This document shows positions 9,401-18,962 of a DNA stretch of 64,000 nt, piece after piece. The notes beneath the pieces were generated by a model that saw only the letters and a program-made list of their open reading frames with translations, made no database searches and was not told the origin of the DNA. The position numbers were made by a program, and so were the translations under genes. The DNA is from Apibacter raozihei (GTDB taxonomy: Bacteria > Bacteroidota > Bacteroidia > Flavobacteriales > Weeksellaceae). The stretch covers positions 186,001 to 250,000 of the forward strand of contig NZ_CP034930.1 in assembly GCF_004014855.1 (NCBI RefSeq). Direction: 5' to 3'. How positions within the stretch are numbered: position 1 is the first letter of the stretch; each line of letters starts with the position of its first letter.

Positions 9401-11500
9401 ATGAGTAATCTAAGTTTACATTCCTCTTTGGAATATGTTAACAGTATAGGCCCAGAAAAAGCTATATTACTTAAACAACTGGGACTTAAAACCTGTGAAG
9501 ATTTACTCTATTATTTTCCTTTCCGATATGTTGATAAAAGTAAAATTTATACCATTAGTCAGCTAAATTCTTCTGCGGCCGAAATTCAACTAAAAGGGAA
9601 AATCACCTCTATTCAGGAAGTTAGTTATAATAAGAAAAAAAGAATTGTTGCAATATTTGAAGATCTTACGGGAACTATTGAACTTGTATGGTTTCAAAGT
9701 TCAAACTGGTTGATTAAAAGTATTCCTTTGCATGAGGAAATCGTTATTTACGGTAAAGTAACATCTTTTAACTCTAAGCTAAACATGGCTCATCCAGAAA
9801 TAGAGAAAATTTCAGAGTTTAAAGCCGAATCAGCAACATTGGAACCCGTTTATTCCAGTTCTGAAAAATTACAAAAAAGAGGAATTAATCAACGTTTTTT
9901 AAAAAAAATAGTTAGAGAAGTCCTAAATAATACTATAGAAGAAATTCAAGAAAATTTATCAAATAAGATTATTTCAGACTATAAACTTATATCAAGAAAA
10001 GACGCATTTGTAGAAATACATTTTCCAAAAAATTATCAATCTCTACAAAAGTCAGAATATCGATTAAAGTTTGAAGAGATGTTTTTTTTTCAGTTAGGCT
10101 TTGGCTTGCAAAAAATTTATAGACAAAAAACTACTCCTGGACATTCATTTGAGCATATCGGTACGTATTTTAATGAGTTTTATAATAACCATCTTCCTTT
10201 TAGTCTGACTTCAGCTCAGAAAAGAGTTATAAAAGAAATTAGAAAAGATCTTCGTCAGAATATTCAAATGAATCGTCTGCTACAAGGAGACGTAGGAAGT
10301 GGAAAAACCATGGTTGCACTTCTTTCGATGCTGATAGCTATAGATAATGGTTTTCAGGCAACTTTACTTGCTCCTACAGAGATTTTAGCTATGCAACATT
10401 TTAATGGAATATCTGAATATCTTACATCTATGAATGTTTCTGTCTCTCTTCTTACCGGATCCACATCTACTGCTGAAAGAAAAATAATACACAGAAAACT
10501 TGAGGAGGGTAATCTAAACATTTTAATTGGGACTCATGCAATTTTAGAAGATAAGGTGAAATTTTCAAATTTAGGTTTGGCTATTATTGATGAGCAACAT
10601 AGATTTGGTGTTGAACAACGCTCTAAATTATGGAAAAAAAACTCAATAGCTCCACATATATTGGTTATGACAGCCACACCAATTCCCAGAACTCTTGCAA
10701 TGAGTTATTACAGTGATCTGGACGTTTCTGTTATTGATGAACTACCGGCTGGTAGGAAAGAAATTAAAACTTATCACAGAACAGATGCACAAAGACTGAC
10801 CGTTTTTAAATTTATCAGAGATGAAATAGCTAAAGGCAGACAAGTTTATATTGTTTATCCGCTAATTGAAGAAAGTGAAACTTTGGATTATAAAGATTTA
10901 ATGGATGGATACGAGAGTATCGTAAGAGAATTCCCGCTACCAGAATATCAAATCAGCATTGTTCATGGAAGAATGAAGCCTTCTGATAAAGATTATGAAA
11001 TGCAAAGGTTTATTAATCACCAGACCCATATAATGATAGCAACAACAGTTATTGAAGTGGGTGTTAATGTTCCTAATGCTTCGGTGATGATTATTGAAAG
11101 TGCAGAAAAGTTCGGATTATCGCAGTTACACCAGCTCAGAGGCCGTGTAGGCAGAGGAGCAGAGCAGTCCTACTGCATTTTAATGACCAAGTCTGAGTTA
11201 AATCCGGAAGCTTTGAAAAGAATAACTACCATGTGTGAAACTAACGATGGCTTTCGTATTTCTGAAGTGGATTTAGAATTGCGTGGACCTGGAAATCTTT
11301 TAGGAACTAAACAAAGTGGTGTTATTGACTTAAAAAAAACAAATCTAGTTCAGGATAAGATCATAGTTTCTCTTTCAAAATCAGCTGTTGATCTATTGCT
11401 AACAACCGATCCAAAACTTCAGCTTGAAGAAAATAAAATTATAAAGAGTTATTTTTTGAAACATCATAAAAATCAATTTCATTGGGCAAAGATAAGCTAA
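9401..11500 (+). CDS. recG: ATP-dependent DNA helicase RecG
   Basis: Monomeric superfamily 2 helicase that remodels stalled forks and branched recombination intermediates. The 699-residue length is standard. The N-terminal wedge (OB-fold) domain covers roughly residues 50-200, beginning with YYFPFRYVDKSKI. The motor has Walker A QGDVGSGKT near 295, motif II IIDEQHRFG near 395, motif III MTATPIPRT, and motifs V/VI IATTVIEVGVNVP and QLRGRVGRG. The C-terminal SEVDLELRGPGNLLGTKQSG segment is diagnostic of RecG. It is convergent with the mannitol dehydrogenase gene across a shared terminator. Confidence 0.96.
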   Translation: MSNLSLHSSLEYVNSIGPEKAILLKQLGLKTCEDLLYYFPFRYVDKSKIYTISQLNSSAAEIQLKGKITSIQEVSYNKKKRIVAIFEDLTGTIELVWFQSSNWLIKSIPLHEEIVIYGKVTSFNSKLNMAHPEIEKISEFKAESATLEPVYSSSEKLQKRGINQRFLKKIVREVLNNTIEEIQENLSNKIISDYKLISRKDAFVEIHFPKNYQSLQKSEYRLKFEEMFFFQLGFGLQKIYRQKTTPGHSFEHIGTYFNEFYNNHLPFSLTSAQKRVIKEIRKDLRQNIQMNRLLQGDVGSGKTMVALLSMLIAIDNGFQATLLAPTEILAMQHFNGISEYLTSMNVSVSLLTGSTSTAERKIIHRKLEEGNLNILIGTHAILEDKVKFSNLGLAIIDEQHRFGVEQRSKLWKKNSIAPHILVMTATPIPRTLAMSYYSDLDVSVIDELPAGRKEIKTYHRTDAQRLTVFKFIRDEIAKGRQVYIVYPLIEESETLDYKDLMDGYESIVREFPLPEYQISIVHGRMKPSDKDYEMQRFINHQTHIMIATTVIEVGVNVPNASVMIIESAEKFGLSQLHQLRGRVGRGAEQSYCILMTKSELNPEALKRITTMCETNDGFRISEVDLELRGPGNLLGTKQSGVIDLKKTNLVQDKIIVSLSKSAVDLLLTTDPKLQLEENKIIKSYFLKHHKNQFHWAKIS

Positions 11501-11502
11501 AT

Positions 11503-11530
11503 AAAAAAGTTGAATAAATTCAACTTTTTT
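11503..11530. terminator. Bidirectional terminator between recG and mannitol dehydrogenase gene
   Basis: Arms AAAAAAGTTGAA (11503-11514) and TTCAACTTTTTT (11519-11530) with a TAAA loop. The A and T runs flank both sides, so it can serve both convergent genes. Confidence 0.8.
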
Positions 11531-11538
11531 ATTATTAT

Positions 11539-13017
11539 TTATTTAGAAGTAATGATAAATTTTAAAACTTCTTTAATCCCTTTTTCATAAACCAAATCAT
11601 TCATTTTAGTATACTCATTACAAAATTTATTGTTTTCAAGTAATTTATTACTTGAAAAAGGAGATAATAAAAGAAAGTCTAATGAATTATTGCTATTAAT
11701 ATTTTTTTCATCTTCATCATCTAACCAAGGTTCATTAATAGGGAATGAATGTCCTGTATCATCTTTTTTATATTTTAAATAATGGCGATACGAAGCGACA
11801 AAAAAAGCCAGTCGAGTCATATCTTTGTTTTCATTGAGCATCTTATTTAGGTTAGGCATTATATAAACAGGTATTTTTGAAACACCGTCTGCACAAAGAC
11901 GACTTATCTGGTCACTTACTGATGAATTAGCGAAACGTTCAATTAATACTTGTTTGTATTCAGTAAGATTAATTCCTTCCGGTTCTTTGACATAAGGAGT
12001 GATATCTAAATTCATAAAATCTTTAACATATTGAATTATAAGATTATCTTTCATAGCTTCATCAACTTTTCTGTATCCCATTAAAAAAGAAGGATAAGAG
12101 AGAAGAGTATGTGAGGCATTCAATAAACTTAACTTCATATTTTCAAATACAGATACATCTTCTGTCATTTGAACACCTACTTTTCCCCAATCAGGCCTTC
12201 CAGCAATAAAATTATCTTCTACTACCCATTGTATAAAATCTTCACAATAAACCGGTGCTAAATCATTAATATTATTTTTTTTGTTTAGTCGTTCCTTATC
12301 TTCTTCAGATACAGCCGGAGTAATTCTATCAACCATTGCATTGGGAAACGTTATATTATTTTCAACCCATGTCGATAATTCTTCATCTTGAGCTTTTATA
12401 AATGATAAAAAAGCTTTTTTAGCTGTATTTCCATTATGTTGTAAGTTATCGCAAGATAAAATTGTTATGGGCTTATTGATTGTATTTTTCCTTTTTCTTA
12501 ATCCTGCAGCTATATAGCCAAATACCGTTGTAGGTTTATTGTTAGTATTCAAATCTGATTGAATTGATGGAGTATTCAACATAAAATCACCTGAGGATTT
12601 ATTAATATTATAACCACCTTCTGTTATTGTCAGAGTAATAATTTTAATGTTAGGATCTGCTATTTTTTGAATAATTTTTTCGGAATCTTCCATAGCCCAT
12701 AATGACTCTACTATAGAACCTATCATACATGTTTTATCTATTCCATCCCTACCAAAAATAGTAAGACTATACAGGTTATCCTGACTTTTTAATGCTTTGT
12801 ACAGATTTTCATCACCAGGTAAAAGACTTACTCCACATACTCCCCAATTCTTTTGATTCGGATCTTCTAACAAACTATTGATATAATATTCCTGATGCGC
12901 CCGATGGAAATTTCCAAGTCCTATATGCAGTATACCGGGTTTAATTTTTTCTCTGTCATATTTTAGCGATAAAATATTATTATTAACAGACCATTTTTTT
13001 AGTGTTTCATTATCCAT
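11539..13017 (-). CDS. Mannitol dehydrogenase-family polyol/hexuronate oxidoreductase
   Basis: NAD(P)-dependent polyol dehydrogenase of the long-chain mannitol dehydrogenase family (492 residues, as in mannitol 2-dehydrogenase or fructuronate reductase). The Rossmann segment is HIGLGNFHRAHQEYY near residues 31-45. The catalytic Lys-x4-Asn-x2-His set is visible as KLSLLNASH near residue 292, and SCDNLQHNG and PNAMVDRITP are conserved family blocks. Reaction: fructose/mannitol or a sugar-acid equivalent; the sequence does not settle which. It stands alone, 139 bp downstream of rodA on the same strand, with no transport or kinase partners next to it. Confidence 0.85.
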   Translation of the reverse strand: MDNETLKKWSVNNNILSLKYDREKIKPGILHIGLGNFHRAHQEYYINSLLEDPNQKNWGVCGVSLLPGDENLYKALKSQDNLYSLTIFGRDGIDKTCMIGSIVESLWAMEDSEKIIQKIADPNIKIITLTITEGGYNINKSSGDFMLNTPSIQSDLNTNNKPTTVFGYIAAGLRKRKNTINKPITILSCDNLQHNGNTAKKAFLSFIKAQDEELSTWVENNITFPNAMVDRITPAVSEEDKERLNKKNNINDLAPVYCEDFIQWVVEDNFIAGRPDWGKVGVQMTEDVSVFENMKLSLLNASHTLLSYPSFLMGYRKVDEAMKDNLIIQYVKDFMNLDITPYVKEPEGINLTEYKQVLIERFANSSVSDQISRLCADGVSKIPVYIMPNLNKMLNENKDMTRLAFFVASYRHYLKYKKDDTGHSFPINEPWLDDEDEKNINSNNSLDFLLLSPFSSNKLLENNKFCNEYTKMNDLVYEKGIKEVLKFIITSK

Positions 13018-13156
13018 ATACTTACGGTTTTTTAATGTTTTTAAATTCAGATAATTATGTAAATATAACTAAAAAAAGGAAAGAATAAAAGTTAAAGACA
13101 CTAAAAATAAAAAGTAAATTATGTAAGCATGAAGATAATCTAAAACTAATGATATA

Positions 13157-14392
13157 TCAAATCAAGCTGTTTTTATCTGCATAATTTAATCGAAGAAAAA
13201 TAAATACGAATAAGGAAAAACCTAATAAAGAACTTCCTCCATAGCTAAAAAAAGGTAGTGGAATTCCCACAGTTGGAAAAAGACCTATAACCATTCCTAC
13301 ATTGATTAAAAAATGCATAAGAAGTACAGAGCCTAAACAATAGCCGATAACTCTTGAAAAGGCACTTTTTTGAGTTTCTGCAAGGAAATATATTCTCGCT
13401 ATAAGGCATGAATAACAAATTATAAGCAGACTACTTCCGACAAACCCCCACTCTTCACCCACAGTGCAAAAAATATAATCTGTTCTTTGTTCTGGTACAA
13501 AACCACCCGCTGTGACACTTCCCTGTTTATATCCTTTACCCCAGAATCCTCCAGAACCTATTGCTGTTTTGGAGTATAACAAGTTATATCCCGCTGTATC
13601 TCTATATTTTCTTTCCCCTTCATATAACACTAAAATCCTTTCCTTTTGATGTTTAGGAAGCTTTTCAAATATATATGGAGAAGACACACTTATAGCTCCT
13701 GAAATCGTCAAAAATATTATGATAAAGATAATATTAACCGGCTGGTTCCACTTAATTTTTTTTCGTAAAATGATTAGGAATAATAGTATTAATAAAGCTA
13801 ATACTGATATAATTATCCAAGAAGAAATCCAAATGGAGCAGAGAAATAGAATTGCAAAATAAAACCCTATAATAAATAGCCATCCGGACATTCCTTCTCT
13901 GTATAAGGCTATAAAATAAGCCGTAAAAACAAGAATTGAACCTACATCAGGCTGTAATAATATTAAAATGATAGGAATAGCAACAATAACAACTGCAATA
14001 AGTAGGCATTGCATCTTTTTTATACTAAAATTTGGAGAATCTATATAGTTGGCAAGCATAAGTGCTGTAGAAATTTTAGCCATTTCTACTGGCTGTAAAC
14101 TAAAACCACCGATTTTATACCATGCCTTTGCTCCATTGACATAACTTCCAAATACAAGTACTCCTGCTAAAAGTAATAGTCCCAAAATATAAAATAAACC
14201 TGCAAAGTTTTCAAAGAATTTAGGTCTGACTAAAAATGTTGATGTGCCTACACCCAAAGCTATAAGTAACCAGACAAACTGTTTGGTACCACTAGTGGCA
14301 TCTACACTATAGATATTAGCTACTCCAAACATGGCTATAGCTAAGTATAAAAATAACATAAGCCCGTCGATTCCTCTAAATACTCTGTTCAT
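13157..14392 (-). CDS. rodA: Rod shape-determining protein RodA (SEDS glycosyltransferase)
   Basis: Polytopic membrane enzyme (411 residues, about ten hydrophobic helices) that polymerises lipid II glycan strands for sidewall growth together with PBP2. Family blocks seen include LQPDVGSILVF with the SEDS catalytic Asp, a loop with GSGGFWGKGYKQGS and VPEQRTDYIFCTVGEEWGF, and the ending GIPLPFFSYGGSSLL. The start is 3 bp after the PBP2 stop. It is the last gene of the mreB-mreC-mreD-mrdA-rodA cluster, which supports RodA rather than FtsW. Confidence 0.95.
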   Translation of the reverse strand: MNRVFRGIDGLMLFLYLAIAMFGVANIYSVDATSGTKQFVWLLIALGVGTSTFLVRPKFFENFAGLFYILGLLLLAGVLVFGSYVNGAKAWYKIGGFSLQPVEMAKISTALMLANYIDSPNFSIKKMQCLLIAVVIVAIPIILILLQPDVGSILVFTAYFIALYREGMSGWLFIIGFYFAILFLCSIWISSWIIISVLALLILLFLIILRKKIKWNQPVNIIFIIIFLTISGAISVSSPYIFEKLPKHQKERILVLYEGERKYRDTAGYNLLYSKTAIGSGGFWGKGYKQGSVTAGGFVPEQRTDYIFCTVGEEWGFVGSSLLIICYSCLIARIYFLAETQKSAFSRVIGYCLGSVLLMHFLINVGMVIGLFPTVGIPLPFFSYGGSSLLGFSLFVFIFLRLNYADKNSLI

Positions 14393-14395
14393 TAT

Positions 14396-16423
14396 TTAAT
14401 CTCCTTCAAAATTATCTAATTCGTTATTTGCTCTAGGCTTTTCTTTTTTATGATTTATTATATTCTGTATTAGTTTTTGTTTATCTTTTGCAGAAATGGT
14501 TCTATCTGATTGTATCTTTCGAATGCTATCGGAAATAGCTTGTCCTAGATTAGGAGGAATATATCTTCCTATTCTTTTTAAGTGCTCTATCCACTGACGG
14601 GTATACTCAGCTTGAAAATTAGCTTTTTCTATACTTTCTTCCATTGCTTTTCTTTCAATTCCGCCTGTGAGGTATTTTTCTGCAATTAAGGAAGCTATTG
14701 GCCCTGCATAAGTTGCTCCAAATCCGCCGTTTTCGACAACAACAGCCACAGCTATCTTAGGTTTATCCGCTGGGGCTATTAGCACAAAAATAGAATGGTC
14801 TTTTCCATGTGGATTCTGAGCTGTACCTGTTTTACCTTCTTGCGAAAATGATTTAGTGGCTATTCTTCTCCCTGTACCACTTAATACCACCATTTCCATT
14901 CCCTTATTAACTATATCAAAATATTTTCTGTCTACTTTTGTGTATTTGGGTTGTGTAAAGTTAGCTTCTGTGATTGGCTTGCCATCAATCGCTTTTACAA
15001 TATGAGGAGTATAAAAAAATCCTCTGTTGGCAATAGCTGCTGTATAATTAGCAATTTGTAATGGCGTTGATAAAATTTCTCCTTGACCAATAGAGTTGGA
15101 AATTATAGTGTAAATATTCCATCTGTCTTTCCCATATCTTCTATTATAATAAGCGGCATCTGGAATATTACCTTTACTTCCGACAGGTAAATCTGTGTTC
15201 ATAAATTCACCCACACCAAAACTTTTCATAATATCACTCCACTCATTAATGCTTTTTTCAATATCTCCGGGATATTTGTTCATTACTTTAACGTACGCTT
15301 CTGCAAAGTAATTATTACACGATTTTTGGATTGCTTTATCAATAGCTATCGGAGTATAAAAATATCCGCAATGACATCCTATCTTTCGATTTCCATAATG
15401 AAATCCATGTCTGCAAATAAAGGTGGTTTTTTCATCAATAACTCCCATTTGCATAGCTACCAATCCATTTACTAACTTAAAAGTAGATCCTGGAGGATAT
15501 GATGCCTGAACAGAACGGTCATACATGGGTTTATTAAGTGAATCTATTTGTAATGAGTATATATGTTTATTTTTATCCCGACCAACAAAAACCGAAGGAT
15601 CTATTACTGGTGCAGATGCCATAACCAATATTTCACCGGTATTTGGATCCAGTGCTACCACTCCTCCTCTTTTATTTGCAAGTAATCTTTCAGCAAGATT
15701 TTGTAATTCATAATCAATGGTTAAGGTAATATCTTTACCGCTATGCATCTCTTGATCATACTCTCCGTTCTTGTAAGAGCCTATACTTCTTAACTGTCTG
15801 TCTTTCTGAATATATTTAATTCCCTTAACTCCTCGTAGGTATTTTTCATATGATCTCTCTACACCTGTCATACCGGCTAAATTACCAGGCATGTAGTACG
15901 TTGAGTCAGATTTTATATACCTTTCGTTAACTTCATTTATGTATCCTAAAATATTTCCGGCTGAATGAACTAAATAATTTCTCTCGGGTGTTCTTACTAT
16001 TGAGAAAGCATTATATTTAAATAACTTTTCCTGAATACGAGCCAAATCTTCATTGGTCAAACCTTTCATAAAGGTCATAGGAACCAACTTAGAATAGCTT
16101 TTGTTAGATTTGATATTTTTAATTATTCTTATAAAATCTGGTTTGGTAATATTTACTAATCTACAAAACCCCAGGGTATCAAAGGATTTCTCCATTTGAG
16201 ATTGAGTAAATGTAAGCTCGTAGGAGGGTGTATTTCCTACAAGAATTTTACCATTTCTATCCATTATGTATCCCCTGAGCGGAATTTGATATTCTGCCTT
16301 AATAGAAGTATTTGCAGCGTTAAGTTTGTATTTTTCAGTAAATAACTGCAAATATGATATTCGGGCAATAAAAATAACTGCGGCTAATATCAATACCCAT
16401 ATCATTATCTGAAATTTTTTCAT
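14396..16423 (-). CDS. mrdA: Penicillin-binding protein 2 (elongasome transpeptidase)
   Basis: Class B penicillin-binding protein that cross-links new peptidoglycan during cell elongation. One N-terminal membrane helix (IMIWVLILAAVIFIARI) is followed by the dimerisation/pedestal region and the transpeptidase domain. Catalytic motifs are SxxK as STFK near residue 311, SxN as SCN near 365, and KTGT near 528. The 675-residue length includes a ~65-residue basic/Lys-rich C-terminal tail beyond the transpeptidase domain that is longer than in enterobacterial PBP2. It overlaps mreD by 4 bp (ATGA) and is 3 bp from rodA, so all are probably translated from one mRNA. Confidence 0.95.
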   Translation of the reverse strand: MKKFQIMIWVLILAAVIFIARISYLQLFTEKYKLNAANTSIKAEYQIPLRGYIMDRNGKILVGNTPSYELTFTQSQMEKSFDTLGFCRLVNITKPDFIRIIKNIKSNKSYSKLVPMTFMKGLTNEDLARIQEKLFKYNAFSIVRTPERNYLVHSAGNILGYINEVNERYIKSDSTYYMPGNLAGMTGVERSYEKYLRGVKGIKYIQKDRQLRSIGSYKNGEYDQEMHSGKDITLTIDYELQNLAERLLANKRGGVVALDPNTGEILVMASAPVIDPSVFVGRDKNKHIYSLQIDSLNKPMYDRSVQASYPPGSTFKLVNGLVAMQMGVIDEKTTFICRHGFHYGNRKIGCHCGYFYTPIAIDKAIQKSCNNYFAEAYVKVMNKYPGDIEKSINEWSDIMKSFGVGEFMNTDLPVGSKGNIPDAAYYNRRYGKDRWNIYTIISNSIGQGEILSTPLQIANYTAAIANRGFFYTPHIVKAIDGKPITEANFTQPKYTKVDRKYFDIVNKGMEMVVLSGTGRRIATKSFSQEGKTGTAQNPHGKDHSIFVLIAPADKPKIAVAVVVENGGFGATYAGPIASLIAEKYLTGGIERKAMEESIEKANFQAEYTRQWIEHLKRIGRYIPPNLGQAISDSIRKIQSDRTISAKDKQKLIQNIINHKKEKPRANNELDNFEGD

Positions 16424-16935
16424 CTTGAAACTTTGTTTTTAATAAATGCATATAGTATTATTATAAACAAGAATGAAAAGGCAGAAGTAATCAGAGCATC
16501 TTTTACAATAATTAAAAATATGGAAAGCTTAAAGCCTTCTAGTAAAAACAAACATAAGTGATGTAAAATTATAACCAGATATATATAAGATGTAAGCTGT
16601 AAAATGTTTAAATCTGAAAAATGAAACAATTTCATCTCTTTATGCAAATCGGATACATATCTTATAATAGGATTTCTTATATAGGCTATAAGTACACAGG
16701 CAAAAGCATTAATTCCACCAGTGTCCATAAAACAGTCTACTCCAAAACCTAAAATAAATGAAAATACTAAAAACCAATATTTATCGGATTTATTATAAGG
16801 ATAAAATATAATCCATATTATGTATATAATTGGATTATATTTATGAAAAAAAAATATGTTATTAAACACAAAAACTTGTGCCAATATTAGTATAGGTATT
16901 ATTATAAGGTTGTAAAAAAAGGTTTTATTCAGCAT
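16420..16935 (-). CDS. mreD: Rod shape-determining protein MreD
   Basis: Small polytopic inner-membrane protein (171 residues, five to six hydrophobic helices) of the elongasome, thought to partner MreC. Recognition rests mainly on position between mreC and mrdA, length and membrane topology; a conserved segment GFGVDCFMDTGGINAFACVLIAY resembles the family's GxxxDxxxxxxxGxxA pattern. It overlaps mreC by 11 bp and mrdA by 4 bp, so it is translationally coupled on both sides. Confidence 0.88.
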   Translation of the reverse strand: MLNKTFFYNLIIIPILILAQVFVFNNIFFFHKYNPIIYIIWIIFYPYNKSDKYWFLVFSFILGFGVDCFMDTGGINAFACVLIAYIRNPIIRYVSDLHKEMKLFHFSDLNILQLTSYIYLVIILHHLCLFLLEGFKLSIFLIIVKDALITSAFSFLFIIILYAFIKNKVSR

Positions 16936-17761
16936 TAGTAATTGAATCTTTCAAACTTTTTATTTCTGCTCTGTCTAATTTATTTACAATATATACATTT
17001 TGCAAATTGCCCATATCTTGAAATAATTCAACTGAGATATTCCAGTTTCCAGTCTCTTCATCAATAGTTTTACTACTAACACGCCCGATTAATATACCTT
17101 CAGGATATACTCTTGATTTCCCATCTGTTTCAATGGTGTCACCGATCTTTACTCCTACGTATTTAGGTATATCTGATAAACGCATGATACGAAAATCTTC
17201 TCCTTCCCAACTTAATGTTCCATAATATTTACTTGATTTCAAGCGTGCATTAATTTTGGTATATTTATTAAGTATAGACATTACTTTGGAATAATTTTGG
17301 GTAGAATTGATAATCATTCCTACCACTCCTCTAGATGTAACAACTCCCATATCCGGGCCTACTCCTTGAGAAATTCCTCTGTCTATAATTAAATAATTGT
17401 TAGTTCTGGTTATTGAATTTGAAACAATTTCAGCTGTAGAATAATTATATTTTTGTTTGTATTTAGTGGAATCCATCATCTCGACAAACTCTGGCTTAAC
17501 CTTAAGGTTTTTCCCTAAAAACATGTTTCTATACTGTTTATTTTCTTCCAGCAATCGTTCGTTTTCTCTTTTGAGATTAAAATATGCGGTCACATCCGAT
17601 ATTTTACCATCTATAAACCCTGTAAATACAATTACTTTATTTTCTAAAAGGGAGTTATGATAAATATTTCTGTTAAATGTGAAAAACAATGCTAATATCT
17701 GTAAAAATAAAAATAGTAAAAACCTGCTATTTTTGGACAGAAAACTTAGTAATACAGACAT
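16925..17761 (-). CDS. mreC: Rod shape-determining protein MreC
   Basis: Bitopic periplasmic scaffold protein of the elongasome that activates PBP2/RodA. It has 278 residues: a short cytoplasmic start, one membrane helix (FLLFLFLQILALFFTF), a coiled coil (YFNLKRENERLLEENKQY), then the MreC beta domains with TAEIVSNSITRTNNYLIIDRG and GVVTSRGVVGMI. The gene begins 26 bp after mreB and overlaps mreD, fitting the normal cluster order. Confidence 0.95.
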   Translation of the reverse strand: MSVLLSFLSKNSRFLLFLFLQILALFFTFNRNIYHNSLLENKVIVFTGFIDGKISDVTAYFNLKRENERLLEENKQYRNMFLGKNLKVKPEFVEMMDSTKYKQKYNYSTAEIVSNSITRTNNYLIIDRGISQGVGPDMGVVTSRGVVGMIINSTQNYSKVMSILNKYTKINARLKSSKYYGTLSWEGEDFRIMRLSDIPKYVGVKIGDTIETDGKSRVYPEGILIGRVSSKTIDEETGNWNISVELFQDMGNLQNVYIVNKLDRAEIKSLKDSITNAE

Positions 17762-17787
17762 CGAAAAATTATTGTATTAAATATAGA

Positions 17788-18816
17788 TTATTTAATCAGG
17801 AAGTTTTCAAATTTCTCAATATTTTTTAAAGCAATACCTGTACCTCTCACAACAGCTCTTAATGGATCATCTGCAATGAATACAGGCAAACCTGTTTTGC
17901 GACTAATTCTCTGATCCAGTCCTCTTAGTAGAGCTCCTCCTCCAGCTAAATAAATACCCGTGTTATATATGTCTGCAGATAATTCTGGGGGTGTCCTTGA
18001 TAATGTTTCCATAATTGCATCTTCGATTCTTAAAATAGATTTATCCAATGCTCTGGCCATTTCTTTGTAATTTACCATAATTTCTTTTGGCTTACCCGTT
18101 ATAAGGTCTCTACCTTGAACCGGCAAATCCTCAGGCGGATTATCTAATTCTTCTAGTGCTGACCCAACTTCCATTTTAATATGTTCCGCCGTTTTTTCTC
18201 CGATATATAAATTATGATGAGTCCTTAAATAATATACGATATCATTGGTAAAAACGTCTCCTGCTATTTTTATAGAATTATCACAAACTATTCCACCTAA
18301 AGCTATGACTGCAATTTCAGTAGTTCCACCACCTATATCAATAATCATATTTCCTTTAGGTTGTGTAACATCAATACCTACCCCGATAGCAGCTGCCATA
18401 GGTTCATAAATCAGTTTAACATCTTTTGCATTTACATGTGCAGCAGAATCTTTTACTGCTCTTTTTTCTACTTCAGTAATACCAGAAGGAATACATATAA
18501 CCATTCGGAGAGAAGGATTAAAAATTTTACCTTTTATTCCGGGAATTTGTTTTATGAATTCCCTGATCATATGTTCAGAAGCTGCAAAATCAGCTATAAC
18601 TCCATCTTTTAAGGGGCGTATAGTTTTTATATCATCGTGAGTTTTACCCTGCATTTGTTTTGCAGTTTCCCCAACGGCAATAGGCTTCCCTGTTCTTCTA
18701 TCAATTGCTACTATAGAAGGACTATCTACTACTACTTTATTATTGTGTATGATTAAGGTATTAGCAGTACCTAAATCAATAGCTATTTCTTGTGTCAGAA
18801 AATCAAATAACCCCAT
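17788..18816 (-). CDS. mreB: Rod shape-determining protein MreB (bacterial actin)
   Basis: Actin-like ATPase that forms membrane-bound filaments guiding elongasome movement. The 342 residues are of normal length. Phosphate-1 motif DLGTANTLI near residue 14, phosphate-2 DIGGGTTEIAVI near 165 and the adenosine motif AGGGALLRGLD near 292 are complete. The start MGLFDFLTQEIAIDLGT carries the amphipathic N-terminus. It opens the mre-mrdA-rodA cluster; a hairpin preceded by a -7 box lies in its upstream region. Confidence 0.97.
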   Translation of the reverse strand: MGLFDFLTQEIAIDLGTANTLIIHNNKVVVDSPSIVAIDRRTGKPIAVGETAKQMQGKTHDDIKTIRPLKDGVIADFAASEHMIREFIKQIPGIKGKIFNPSLRMVICIPSGITEVEKRAVKDSAAHVNAKDVKLIYEPMAAAIGVGIDVTQPKGNMIIDIGGGTTEIAVIALGGIVCDNSIKIAGDVFTNDIVYYLRTHHNLYIGEKTAEHIKMEVGSALEELDNPPEDLPVQGRDLITGKPKEIMVNYKEMARALDKSILRIEDAIMETLSRTPPELSADIYNTGIYLAGGGALLRGLDQRISRKTGLPVFIADDPLRAVVRGTGIALKNIEKFENFLIK

Positions 18817-18864
18817 TTAACTATTAAAATTGTATCTTATTTATTATTAAATTCTTAAAAAACT

Positions 18865-18895
18865 AAAAAACTACTTCATAAAAAGTTGAAGTAGT
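18865..18895 (-). terminator. Hairpin with T-run between sppA and mreB
   Basis: Arms ACTACTTCA (18870-18878) and TGAAGTAGT (18887-18895); read on the minus strand the stem is followed by a T6 run at 18870-18865. It can be the sppA terminator. Because a TATCTTTG box lies just upstream at 18904-18897, it might instead sit in the mreB leader. Confidence 0.65.
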
Positions 18896-18896
18896 G

Positions 18897-18904
18897 CAAA
18901 GATA
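18897..18904 (-). promoter_or_regulatory. -7 box (TATCTTTG) upstream of mreB
   Basis: On the minus strand TATCTTTG matches TAnnTTTG. It lies 81 bp before the mreB start, directly ahead of the hairpin. No good -33 element was found. Confidence 0.4.
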
Positions 18905-18962
18905 TAACATCTTTATTGAATAAAATATACTGATAACATATTTTTAACTAATTTATTTAATA

